64,000 nucleotides of DNA from G963665495 sp963677785 (GCA_963677785.2 CAXXDH010000003.1:1364001-1428000); one strand, 5' to 3'; positions 1 through 11,193 are shown, counted from the first letter of the stretch. A program made the numbers and translations. Notes: generated by a model not told the origin, from the sequence alone.

Positions 1-534
1 AGTGACCGGACTGGCGCGCGTCACCGGCTGGGGGCTGGAAGTTTCAATCCGCACTCCCGCGGGGGGAGTGACGGCGGGTCATTCTTGAATATACAATCCA
101 TTGTGAGTTTCAATCCGCACTCCCGCGGGGGGAGTGACCGCGGCCGTGCTTTTGGTGGACTGCGACGTCTTGGTTTCAATCCGCACTCCCGCGGGGGGAG
201 TGACATCCGCAACCGTAATCCCCAACCGGTCCAGAGAGTTTCAATCCGCACTCCCGCGGGGGGAGTGACGTAGTAGTCCTGCCGCCCGGTCTTGCGATAT
301 CTGGTTTCAATCCGCACTCCCGCGGGGGGAGTGACCGGGAGTCTCGTTCTGTTTTGACAAGATCACCGAGTTTCAATCCGCACTCCCGCGGGGGGAGTGA
401 CAAGACAAATTGCCTTTTTTCACGCCAGGGTAAGTGTTTCAATCCGCACTCCCGCGGGGGGAGTGACATCTCTCAGCTGGTTGCGCTACGGCGATGAAAC
501 GGGTTTCAATCCGCACTCCCGCGGGGGGAGTGAC

Positions 535-764
535 ATACTCGCTTAGCAGGCGAGCTTAGACATTTTTGTTTCAATCCGCACTCCCGCGGGGGGAGTGACT
601 TGCGTGTATTGCGTGCCGTGGCACAGGGCCACAGTTTCAATCCGCACTCCCGCGGGGGGAGTGACGTACAACGGGCCGCACGTTTCTATTATCTTACAAG
701 TTTCAATCCGCACTCCCGCGGGGGGGAGTGACGCCCAGCAACACGACCTGCTGTTGATTTAGAT
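535..764. repeat. Four-spacer array block, copy 1 (copy 2 at 6205-6434)
   Basis: Spacers starting ATACTCGCTT, TTGCGTGTAT, GTACAACGGG and GCCCAGCAAC, with their repeats, recur in the same order at 6205-6434. The shared block includes the rare repeat with seven G (700-732 and 6370-6402). That shows duplication of a DNA segment rather than four repeated acquisitions. Confidence 0.95.
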
Positions 765-994
765 GTTTCAATCCGCACTCCCGCGGGGGGAGTGACGGAC
801 AGATTTTTCGTTATGGCGTGGCTCTGGGGTTTCAATCCGCACTCCCGCGGGGGGAGTGACGTGCCGCGCATCAGGGCTTCCTCAATCTCTTCCTGTTTCA
901 ATCCGCACTCCCGCGGGGGGAGTGACCGAGCAGCCGGATTTCATGGCTTTGGTCGGCGTGTTTCAATCCGCACTCCCGCGGGGGGAGTGACTTA

Positions 995-1912
995 GAACTT
1001 ATCCGTAAATAATTAGACTTTGTCTAGATTTTTTGCTATCCTCCTTTTTATTGAGGAGTGATAAATGGCCAGTAAAATAAACTCTTGGGAAGTTTCCGAT
1101 GCCTTTTGGGCGATCGTTGAACCTCTTGTCCCCGTCCCAAAGCGGGACGAGGCGAAGCAATATAAAAGAAAAACCGGTGGCGGACGTAAGCCTCTTCCAC
1201 CCCGTAAGGTTTTTGAAGCTATTGTATTTGTTCTGCGTACTGGAATTCAATGGAAGGCCTTGCCCAAAAAAATGTTTGGTAGTCCGAGTTCGATCCACGC
1301 CTATTTTCGCAAGTGGGAACAAGAAGGATTTTTTCTGGCTCTTTGGCAAGCAGGATTGGCCGAGTACGATGAAATGATGGGTATAGCTTGGGAGTGGCAA
1401 GCCATTGATGGGGGGATGTACAAAGCTCCTCTGGCGCGCGAAGCCGAGGGGCGAAACCCCACGGATCGGGGAAAAAAAAGGATCCAAGCGCCACCTGCTG
1501 GTGGACGAGCGTGGCGTCCCGTTATCGATCGTCGTGACCGGGGCCAATCGGCATGATGTTTCCCAATTGGAGAATGTGCTGAACGACAAAGTCGTGCATA
1601 AGCCAGCCATTGAACTCAAAGAGAATCTTTGCGCAGACGCCGGATATACTGGAGATGAAGCTCGTAGCTGCATTGAAAAAGCTGGGTATATTCCACATGT
1701 CCGCCCACGTGGTGAAGAGATCGACGAAAAGAAACGTAACCCCGAGTTCAAAGCACGCAGATGGATTGTAGAGGTGAGCCTTTCCTGGTTCAACCGATTC
1801 AGGAAACTCCTTGTAAGATTTGAAAAACTTTTTTCAACACACATGGCTTTGACTCAGTTAGCTGCTACGATCATAGCTTTACGGAAAACAGGCATTATTT
1901 ACGGATAAGTTC
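995..1912 (+). mobile_element. IS5-family insertion sequence inside a CRISPR spacer
   Basis: A 918-bp element is bounded by perfect terminal inverted repeats beginning GAACTTATCCGTAAATAAT (995-1013, and its complement ending at 1912). A 3-bp direct repeat, TTA, flanks it at 992-994 and 1913-1915. It lies 3 bp inside a spacer. Removing the element and one TTA restores a 33-bp spacer (992-994 plus 1916-1945), the usual length here, so insertion came after that spacer was acquired. The length, the TNA-type target and the two-frame transposase fit the IS1031/IS427 side of the IS5 family. Confidence 0.93.
1065..1908 (+). CDS. IS5-family DDE transposase in two frames (orfA/orfB)
   Basis: The first frame, 1065-1556, starts MASKINSW, carries the DUF4096-like N-terminal helix-turn-helix, and reaches the first catalytic aspartate in WQAIDGG. 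The homologous remainder (GSKRHLLVDERGVP, GANRHDV, ADAGYTGDEA) is in the frame read from about 1470 to 1908. The switch falls on a run of eight A at 1472-1479. Losing one A, or a +1 shift, gives one continuous protein of about 280 residues. Many IS427-group elements make their transposase by slippage at such a run, so this may be normal expression rather than a mutation. The stop codon lies in the right inverted repeat. Confidence 0.85.
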
Positions 1913-2372
1913 TTATTCGTTAAGTTTACTTTTTGTAAATAAATTGTTTCAATCCGCACTCCCGCGGGGGGAGTGACGTTGGCGCGGCTGTCAGGGTCTC
2001 AGTACCGGGCAGTTTCAATCCGCACTCCCGCGGGGGGAGTGACTCAATATTAAGATGCTGTCGCCCCTGTTGCAAAGTTTCAATCCGCACTCCCGCGGGG
2101 GGAGTGACCCGCGCAAAGGCGGCAATAAATATGGAGAGGATTGTTTCAATCCGCACTCCCGCGGGGGGAGTGACCATTTATCTCCTAGTTTTTGCGTACG
2201 TGCTAAATGTTTCAATCCGCACTCCCGCGGGGGGAGTGACCGATGAATTAATATGTAGTTATAATCATAAGGAGGTTTCAATCCGCACTCCCGCGGGGGG
2301 AGTGACGGATACTGCTACTGATGTTGCAAGTACAGCATGTGTTTCAATCCGCACTCCCGCGGGGGGAGTGAC

Positions 2373-2668
2373 CCACAAAAAAGAACTCATCCGCGTACTT
2401 CAAGGTGTTTCAATCCGCACTCCCGCGGGGGGAGTGACCTGGCAGGTGGAGATAGATGACTACTGCAGCAAGTTTCAATCCGCACTCCCGCGGGGGGAGT
2501 GACTGTTTCCAGCCGAACAATGGCCGGAGCAGGACGGTTTCAATCCGCACTCCCGCGGGGGGAGTGACGAATATTTCCCAGGTGGAGGCCATGCGCCAGG
2601 TGGTTTCAATCCGCACTCCCGCGGGGGGAGTGACAGTCCACCCGCATCCGCTCCCGAATTTTCCAGCC
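2373..2668. repeat. Five-spacer array block, copy 1 (copy 2 at 5877-6172)
   Basis: Five successive spacers, the first starting CCACAAAAAAGAACTC and the last ending TTTTCCAGCC, occur in identical order at 2373-2668 and 5877-6172. The second copy is joined through the single repeat at 6173-6204 to the copy of the 535-764 block. Confidence 0.95.
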
Positions 2669-2700
2669 GTTTCAATCCGCACTCCCGCGGGGGGAGTGAC

Positions 2701-3134
2701 ATCCAAGCCGGGGCGCACAGACGCCCCGAAAGAGGTTTCAATCCGCACTCCCGCGGGGGGAGTGACAGCATGACTGCGGCTCAGGCGCTCAAGGTAGGTT
2801 TCGTTTCAATCCGCACTCCCGCGGGGGGAGTGACGCCTTGTTGACGCCGTGTGCATCTATCTCTATTTGTTTCAATCCGCACTCCCGCGGGGGGAGTGAC
2901 GTTTGTGTTCCCATTGTAGCCCTAGTGCATCGAAGTTTCAATCCGCACTCCCGCGGGGGGAGTGACATCCAAGCCGGGGCGCACAGACGCCCCGAAAGAG
3001 GTTTCAATCCGCACTCCCGCGGGGGGAGTGACTCCGCAAAAAGGACATTCACACCATAAATAATTAGTTTCAATCCGCACTCCCGCGGGGGGAGTGACAG
3101 CATGACTGCGGCTCAGGCGCTCAAGGTAGGTTTC
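2701..3134. repeat. Local duplication of two spacers
   Basis: The spacer starting ATCCAAGCCGGGGC is at 2701-2734 and 2967-3000. The spacer starting AGCATGACTGCGGC is at 2767-2802 and 3099-3134. The second pair is separated by one additional spacer (3033-3066), so duplication was followed by rearrangement, or the reverse. Confidence 0.93.
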
Positions 3135-4817
3135 GTTTCAATCCGCACTCCCGCGGGGGGAGTGACATCTGATGTTCGACGGCCTGAACACGCAGAACAA
3201 GTTTCAATCCGCACTCCCGCGGGGGGAGTGACATATTCCCGGCTGCAACACAGCTGGCGACACGCTTGTTTCAATCCGCACTCCCGCGGGGGGAGTGACC
3301 CATATCCCGCGCCGTGGCGTCCATGTTGTTGGTTTCAATCCGCACTCCCGCGGGGGGAGTGACCGGGACGCCTGTTCGATTTTGTCCATACGTTCGTGTT
3401 TCAATCCGCACTCCCGCGGGGGGAGTGACAGCAAGGAGTGAAGAAGATGGCAGAGCAAAACGAGTTTCAATCCGCACTCCCGCGGGGGGAGTGACGCACG
3501 CTCGATCGGATTCCAGTTCGGTTTACCTTGTTTCAATCCGCACTCCCGCGGGGGGAGTGACGCGGATCTCCCCTGAGTTGTTTTTCCATCGCATTGTTTC
3601 AATCCGCACTCCCGCGGGGGGAGTGACGGATGCCATGCGAACAAGCCGTTAACATTGTCAGGTTTCAATCCGCACTCCCGCGGGGGGAGTGACCCGTGTC
3701 TAGTTCCGCCAGGCAAGCCGTAAGCTGGTTTCAATCCGCACTCCCGCGGGGGGAGTGACATGCGACGAATCCGCAAATTGCTGACCTTCCGGAGTTTCAA
3801 TCCGCACTCCCGCGGGGGGAGTGACAAGGCTATGCTAATAATGGCGTTGCCGATGGTTTGGTTTCAATCCGCACTCCCGCGGGGGGAGTGACGCGTTTTT
3901 AAGTCTGCCCGTCGCTCCCTCGAAAAAGTTTCAATCCGCACTCCCGCGGGGGGAGTGACGCCCAAACCACGGCCAACGCCGTACAGTCTGTCGTGGTTTC
4001 AATCCGCACTCCCGCGGGGGGAGTGACCCCCTTGGTCAGATCGGAACTTGCAATAATATTCGTTTCAATCCGCACTCCCGCGGGGGGAGTGACCGAGGTC
4101 GCAACGCACACCAAGCACGAATGGATGGTTTCAATCCGCACTCCCGCGGGGGGAGTGACGGCGGAGAGCGGTGTGACACCGTCCTGGAATGCGTTTCAAT
4201 CCGCACTCCCGCGGGGGGAGTGACCTCTTGGATATCGCAAGTACAGACTTGCGATTAGTTTCAATCCGCACTCCCGCGGGGGGAGTGACAGGGATCGTCT
4301 TTGGATCCGTATCCGGCCAAAATGTTTCAATCCGCACTCCCGCGGGGGGAGTGACGAAAATTACGGCCGGCCGCAACCGGCCTTTCGCGGTTTCAATCCG
4401 CACTCCCGCGGGGGGAGTGACGTATAACAACGTTGAAATGTTCCGGAGCAAGGTCGTTTCAATCCGCACTCCCGCGGGGGGAGTGACGGATAAGCAAAGC
4501 AAAGATTTTCAGTCCGCACTAGTTTCAATCCGCACTCCCGCGGGGGGAGTGACCGTGGCGCAGAAGCGGTTGCGCGAGAAAAACAAGTTTCAATCCGCAC
4601 TCCCGCGGGGGGAGTGACTGAGTTTTCATTTCAAACTCTTCCACCATGGCCTGTTTCAATCCGCACTCCCGCGGGGGGAGTGACACAAAACAGACGTGCG
4701 CGAAACGTCCATAGGGTACGTTTCAATCCGCACTCCCGCGGGGGGAGTGACAGCTGTGAATGGATTCGCAGATGGCGTTTTTAAGGTTTCAATCCGCACT
4801 CCCGCGGGGGGAGTGAC

Positions 4818-5118
4818 TACAAAATGCCCGAAATCAGATGTGGCTGTAACAAGTTTCAATCCGCACTCCCGCGGGGGGAGTGACAGGTACGCAGTATCAC
4901 CATTCCGCATATTCCGCATGTTTCAATCCGCACTCCCGCGGGGGGAGTGACGGCGTCCCCGCCGCCGTTGACGGTGATGGAAGGAGTTTCAATCCGCACT
5001 CCCGCGGGGGGAGTGACGCGCGCAGGTGCGGCCGGCGTCCTGCTGCTGGTGGTTTCAATCCGCACTCCCGCGGGGGGAGTGACTACAAAATGCCCGAAAT
5101 CAGATGTGGCTGTAACAA
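4818..5118. repeat. Duplicated spacer pair 4818-4852 / 5084-5118
   Basis: An identical 35-bp spacer starting TACAAAATGCCCG occurs at both positions, four units apart, with unrelated spacers between. Confidence 0.93.
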
Positions 5119-5216
5119 GTTTCAATCCGCACTCCCGCGGGGGGAGTGACACCGATATAGAGATAACAACCTGGAGCACATCATGTTTCAATCCGCACTC
5201 CCGCGGGGGGAGTGAC

Positions 5217-5251
5217 ATAATGGCCTCCGGACCGGCTTCGCCCATCAGTCC
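5217..5251 (-). other. Spacer probably matching a phage tail tape-measure gene
   Basis: Read on the minus strand, in crRNA sense, this spacer encodes GLMGEAGPEAIM. MGEAGPEAIMPL is a well-known conserved stretch near the C-terminus of many phage tail tape-measure proteins. The protospacer is therefore probably in a tailed phage or prophage. This rests on an 11-12 residue match only. Confidence 0.6.
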
Positions 5252-7724
5252 GTTTCAATCCGCACTCCCGCGGGGGGAGTGACTATCTTGGATTATATCT
5301 GGATAGTAGGAGGATGGTTTCAATCCGCACTCCCGCGGGGGGAGTGACTCCCGCTTGGCCGTGATGCCGCGATCCTCAACACGTTTCAATCCGCACTCCC
5401 GCGGGGGGAGTGACTTACGAGCTTGACGAACGCCGCGTGCATCAATCTGTTTCAATCCGCACTCCCGCGGGGGGAGTGACGCTGGAGCTCTCGGCCAGCC
5501 ACAAGCGCACCTTGTTTCAATCCGCACTCCCGCGGGGGGAGTGACCTTTGAAATTTCGCATCCAATCAAAAAGCATTCAGTTTCAATCCGCACTCCCGCG
5601 GGGGGAGTGACCCTGCAGCTGGAGGCGCAAGGGGAAGCCCTGAAGGTTTCAATCCGCACTCCCGCGGGGGGAGTGACGGGAGCCGTACCGCGCCTTCGTC
5701 TGCCAGAAGCTGTTTCAATCCGCACTCCCGCGGGGGGAGTGACTAAGTTGGGATAAAATAAAGAGTAAGCGCAAAACTGTTTCAATCCGCACTCCCGCGG
5801 GGGGAGTGACGGTTGTGATAGTTCCAGACGGCCCGGAATACATTGTTTCAATCCGCACTCCCGCGGGGGGAGTGACCCACAAAAAAGAACTCATCCGCGT
5901 ACTTCAAGGTGTTTCAATCCGCACTCCCGCGGGGGGAGTGACCTGGCAGGTGGAGATAGATGACTACTGCAGCAAGTTTCAATCCGCACTCCCGCGGGGG
6001 GAGTGACTGTTTCCAGCCGAACAATGGCCGGAGCAGGACGGTTTCAATCCGCACTCCCGCGGGGGGAGTGACGAATATTTCCCAGGTGGAGGCCATGCGC
6101 CAGGTGGTTTCAATCCGCACTCCCGCGGGGGGAGTGACAGTCCACCCGCATCCGCTCCCGAATTTTCCAGCCGTTTCAATCCGCACTCCCGCGGGGGGAG
6201 TGACATACTCGCTTAGCAGGCGAGCTTAGACATTTTTGTTTCAATCCGCACTCCCGCGGGGGGAGTGACTTGCGTGTATTGCGTGCCGTGGCACAGGGCC
6301 ACAGTTTCAATCCGCACTCCCGCGGGGGGAGTGACGTACAACGGGCCGCACGTTTCTATTATCTTACAAGTTTCAATCCGCACTCCCGCGGGGGGGAGTG
6401 ACGCCCAGCAACACGACCTGCTGTTGATTTAGATGTTTCAATCCGCACTCCCGCGGGGGGAGTGACCATTCCATAGTCAAACCATTCAAAGAGCTCATCA
6501 GTTTCAATCCGCACTCCCGCGGGGGGAGTGACGCCCTACCTTAACTCTCACGTATATTCAAGCGCGTGTTTCAATCCGCACTCCCGCGGGGGGAGTGACT
6601 GCCTCCGAACGGCAGCAAAACCTGGACAAACCAAGTTTCAATCCGCACTCCCGCGGGGGGAGTGACATTTTCTTGGGCAAGAGGTCCGCGTCCTTGAGGG
6701 TGTTTCAATCCGCACTCCCGCGGGGGGAGTGACGACCGTCTGCGGGACATGCTGGCCCAGGGCGGGCAGTTTCAATCCGCACTCCCGCGGGGGGAGTGAC
6801 TCGGTGATGCCCACGACAACGCCGGAGGGCAAACGTTTCAATCCGCACTCCCGCGGGGGGAGTGACTTCCCGGCCTGCATCTTCACGCCGACCAAAGCCA
6901 TGTTTCAATCCGCACTCCCGCGGGGGGAGTGACCACAAGCAGCTTGGTCAAGGCGGGATGTTCGCTGGTTTCAATCCGCACTCCCGCGGGGGGGAGTGAC
7001 CCTGCGAGTGCACGTACTGGGACCCGGAAGCCAAGTTTCAATCCGCACTCCCGCGGGGGGAGTGACGCCTCAGCTGACGCTGCCCGCGTTTCCGGATCTG
7101 TTTCAATCCGCACTCCCGCGGGGGGAGTGACCCTCGCGCTCGGCCGCGGTGGAGTCCTTCATCCAGTTTCAATCCGCACTCCCGCGGGGGGAGTGACGGA
7201 TAAGCAAAGCAAAGATTTTCAGTCCGCACTAGTTTCAATCCGCACTCCCGCGGGGGGAGTGACGCCTTGGCAGCGGCTACAATTTCGTCATAAGCGGTTT
7301 CAATCCGCACTCCCGCGGGGGGAGTGACCAAAAAATCTCCCCGCGTTGCCGGGCACTGGCAAGTTTCAATCCGCACTCCCGCGGGGGGAGTGACCGCAGA
7401 CGGGCAAAAGTCGGATTGCAAGGACGCTGTTTCAATCCGCACTCCCGCGGGGGGAGTGACGTTCCGTGGGCAACACACCGCTGCCGTCGTCTGCGTTTCA
7501 ATCCGCACTCCCGCGGGGGGAGTGACCTCACTGCTTCTTTGGTGGGGATTCGCGCTGATGTTTCAATCCGCACTCCCGCGGGGGGAGTGACATGTGCAGT
7601 CCGGCGTGGAAAGCGCGGATCCGCAGTTTCAATCCGCACTCCCGCGGGGGGAGTGACTTTCCCCATGGTGTAATCAAAATTAAGTTCACAAAGTTTCAAT
7701 CCGCACTCCCGCGGGGGGAGTGAC

Positions 7725-7890
7725 GCCCTGGTACCTGGACCACTTGGATCCAAATAATGTTTCAATCCGCACTCCCGCGGGGGGAGTGACGCCCTGGTAC
7801 CTGGACCACTTGGATCCAAATAATGTTTCAATCCGCACTCCCGCGGGGGGAGTGACGCCCTGGTACCTGGACCACTTGGATCCAAATAAT
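7725..7890. repeat. Spacer present in three consecutive copies
   Basis: The 34-bp spacer starting GCCCTGGTACCTGG lies at 7725-7758, 7791-7824 and 7857-7890, each separated by one normal repeat. This is a tandem triplication of a 66-bp unit. Confidence 0.97.
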
Positions 7891-7988
7891 GTTTCAATCC
7901 GCACTCCCGCGGGGGGAGTGACAGGCAAGCTCATCCAGCGTGATGAGGTGGAACTTGTTTCAATCCGCACTCCCGCGGGGGGAGTGAC

Positions 7989-8023
7989 GGCAATGGCCAC
8001 GCGCTGCTGTTCACCGCCCGAAA
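7989..8023 (-). other. Spacer encoding an ABC-ATPase signature motif
   Basis: In crRNA sense this 35-bp spacer translates to SGGEQQRVAIA, preceded by the last two bases of a possible Leu codon. LSGGEQQRVAIA is the ABC-transporter signature (C-loop) typical of LolD/FtsE/MacB-type ATPases. Such genes are normally chromosomal, so the spacer may be self-derived, or come from a plasmid or relative. Its target is not in this window. Confidence 0.6.
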
Positions 8024-9047
8024 GTTTCAATCCGCACTCCCGCGGGGGGAGTGACTTCCGACACCCGCGGCGCGGGATTACCGACACCCGTTTCAATCCG
8101 CACTCCCGCGGGGGGAGTGACGGTAGGGATTCAGGAAAGGAAAATCAGGAGTGCAGTTTCAATCCGCACTGCCCCGCGGGGGGAGTGACTGACTTTCAGA
8201 GTTGTACGGAGTTAAAAGAAGTGTGTTTCAATCCGCACTCCCGCGGGGGGAGTGACAGTATATTCATAATCAGCAAGCTAAATACATTGCTGTTTCAATC
8301 CGCACTCCCGCGGGGGGAGTGACAAGATGGTAGCCGCCTTGGTGCCACCTACAATAGGTTTCAATCCGCACTCCCGCGGGGGGAGTGACAGGCACCTTCA
8401 TTTGCGTTGCCGGATTCGAGCGGTTTCAATCCGCACTCCCGCGGGGGGAGTGACGGTAACTCCAGTCTGTACCGCGTACAGTAGGACGGTTTCAATCCGC
8501 ACTCCCGCGGGGGGAGTGACACTGGCCGGACGTGCCGCGTTTCGGAGACATCAAGTTTCAATCCGCACTCCCGCGGGGGGAGTGACGCAGGGCAAGCAGC
8601 TTATCTTGCAGCATCGGCAAGTTTCAATCCGCACTCCCGCGGGGGGAGTGACGTCGAGCTGATTGTCAAAGCTCAAGACAAGACTCGTTTCAATCCGCAC
8701 TCCCGCGGGGGGAGTGACAAGGGCGTACAGTCTCTGGCGTATATTGGGCTGTTTCAATCCGCACTCCCGCGGGGGGAGTGACCAAAGAAGCCGACGTACT
8801 CACCGTGCAGAGTCAGTTTCAATCCGCACTCCCGCGGGGGGAGTGACTTTTCCAGCTTAAGACTGAAAGGACTGACATTATGTTTCAATCCGCACTCCCG
8901 CGGGGGGAGTGACCCTGAATGCCATGCACTAACCGCTCAAATGCTTCAGTTTCAATCCGCACTCACCGCGGGGGGAGTGACAAGAGAGACACAAACGACT
9001 TTGCGACTCATGTTTGTTTCAATCCGCACTCCCGCGGGGGGAGTGAC

Positions 9048-10268
9048 AAAACCGCAGCTGCAGAGCTAGGGCTGACTACCGGTTTCAATCCGCACTCCCG
9101 CGGGGGGAGTGACATGCACTGAAAACCATCCGTTTTATGTCATAGGGGTTTCAATCCGCACTCCCGCGGGGGGAGTGACAAGCTCAAGATCGTTATTACG
9201 CCCAACGAGCAACAGTTTCAATCCGCACTCCCGCGGGGGGAGTGACTTGCTGGGCCATTAAAGTTGATGACTTGGAATTCGTTTCAATCCGCACTCCCGC
9301 GGGGGGAGTGACCGTTAGGTGGCTAGGCGCATTCGGTGGCGGCAAGTTTCAATCCGCACTCCCGCGGGGGGAGTGACTGTGTGCCAACTCCCCGCTACTG
9401 TACCTATTTTGTTTCAATCCGCACTCCCGCGGGGGGAGTGACTCAATAATAGCTAGCAAAAGTGTACAGTCATGGTGTTTCAATCCGCACTCCCGCGGGG
9501 GGAGTGACGTACCTAATAGGGCATAAGACTTGTGAGTTCTTTGTTTCAATCCGCACTCCCGCGGGGGGAGTGACACCTAACGCTAGCGTTATCTTTTATT
9601 CCAACGAAGTTTCAATCCGCACTCCCGCGGGGGGAGTGACAGCCATTTTATGACCTATGGCCCATTTCAGCACAGTTTCAATCCGCACTCCCGCGGGGGG
9701 AGTGACGGCGGATCTCCCCTGAGTTGTTTTTCCATCGCATTGTTTCAATCCGCACTCCCGCGGGGGGAGTGACCAAAGAAGCCGACGTACTCACCGTGCA
9801 GAGTCAGTTTCAATCCGCACTCCCGCGGGGGGAGTGACCAGTCACCGACACCATCAAAAACTGCGTCATCACAGTTTCAATCCGCACTCCCGCGGGGGGA
9901 GTGACGCAGATACACTTGGAATTAGTCAAGATAGAGTTAGTTTCAATCCGCACTCCCGCGGGGGGAGTGACGTACTTTATTCTGACAGACAAAGAGGGCA
10001 TGATTGTTTCAATCCGCACTCCCGCGGGGGGAGTGACCCATGGCCTTGCCGGTGAGGGCCATGTACTGGTCGTTTCAATCCGCACTCCCGCGGGGGGAGT
10101 GACAAAACCGCAGCTGCAGAGCTAGGGCTGACTACCGGTTTCAATCCGCACTCCCGCGGGGGGAGTGACTTGCTGGGCCATTAAAGTTGATGACTTGGAA
10201 TTCGTTTCAATCCGCACTCCCGCGGGGGGAGTGACCGTTAGGTGGCTAGGCGCATTCGGTGGCGGCAA
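9048..10268. repeat. Spacer block duplicated with loss of two internal spacers
   Basis: At 9048-9345 the order is AAAACCGCAGC..., two unique spacers, TTGCTGGGCC..., CGTTAGGTGG.... At 10104-10268 the first, fourth and fifth recur directly adjacent, without the two between. Duplication and deletion at repeats explain this. Confidence 0.93.
9839..10005. repeat. Three-spacer block, copy 1 (11358-11524 full, 12281-12380 partial)
   Basis: Spacers starting CAGTCACCGACACC, GCAGATACACTTGG and GTACTTTATTCTG recur in order at 11358-11524. The last two recur again at 12281-12380. The block is present two and two-thirds times in 2.5 kb. Confidence 0.95.
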
Positions 10269-11091
10269 GTTTCAATCCGCACTCCCGCGGGGGGAGTGAC
10301 TGCCTATGCAGCACATCAGAGATTGCTTGAAGAGTTTCAATCCGCACTCCCGCGGGGGGAGTGACAGCCTTCGTCAAGCCCTGCGTTCACCTCCCGGAGT
10401 TTCAATCCGCACTCCCGCGGGGGGAGTGACCTTTTCACGCGGGCGCGGGTGATCCCCAAACCCGAGTTTCAATCCGCACTCCCGCGGGGGGAGTGACACA
10501 CAATGCTTTCTAAATAGCACCCACATTGAATGTTTCAATCCGCACTCCCGCGGGGGGAGTGACACCTTTCCCCGCGTCCCGCATTGCCCTCAAGAAGTGT
10601 TTCAATCCGCACTCCCGCGGGGGGAGTGACACATATGAAAAGTATTCAGCAGTTGAGAGAGGCGTTTCAATCCGCACTCCCGCGGGGGGAGTGACGTCCG
10701 GGGCGCGGGAGCTGTGGCGCTTTCTCGTGTTTCAATCCGCACTCCCGCGGGGGGAGTGACAGAACGACATCGCCTTTGGCGCCCAACGTTTCACAGTTTC
10801 AATCCGCACTCCCGCGGGGGGAGTGACCCAGCGCGCTTGGCGAGACGATCAACACGGACCAGTTTCAATCCGCACTCCCGCGGGGGGAGTGACATGTGCA
10901 ACAGGCCTGCGACAGCGACTCGGACCTGTTTCAATCCGCACTCCCGCGGGGGGAGTGACTGGCGCTTCAAAATGCCGAGGGCATAGGACCAGGGTTTCAA
11001 TCCGCACTCCCGCGGGGGGAGTGACCGCGTCGTCCCGTCGTGACGGGTGGAGTCCATGCGTTTCAATCCGCACTCCCGCGGGGGGAGTGAC

Positions 11092-11193
11092 CTGTAAAAT
11101 GCGCCCTCGAAGCAATCCGACGGGCGGTTTCAATCCGCACTCCCGCGGGGGGAGTGACCTGTAAAATGCGCCCTCGAAGCAATCCGACGGGCG
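11092..11193. repeat. Tandem duplicated spacer
   Basis: The 35-bp spacer starting CTGTAAAATGCGCC is at 11092-11126 and again at 11159-11193, in adjacent units. Confidence 0.97.

Noticed and set aside
999..1844. Long minus-strand frame opposite the IS transposase
   Set aside because: No family features; antisense shadow of the transposase, which has clear DDE and helix-turn-helix motifs.
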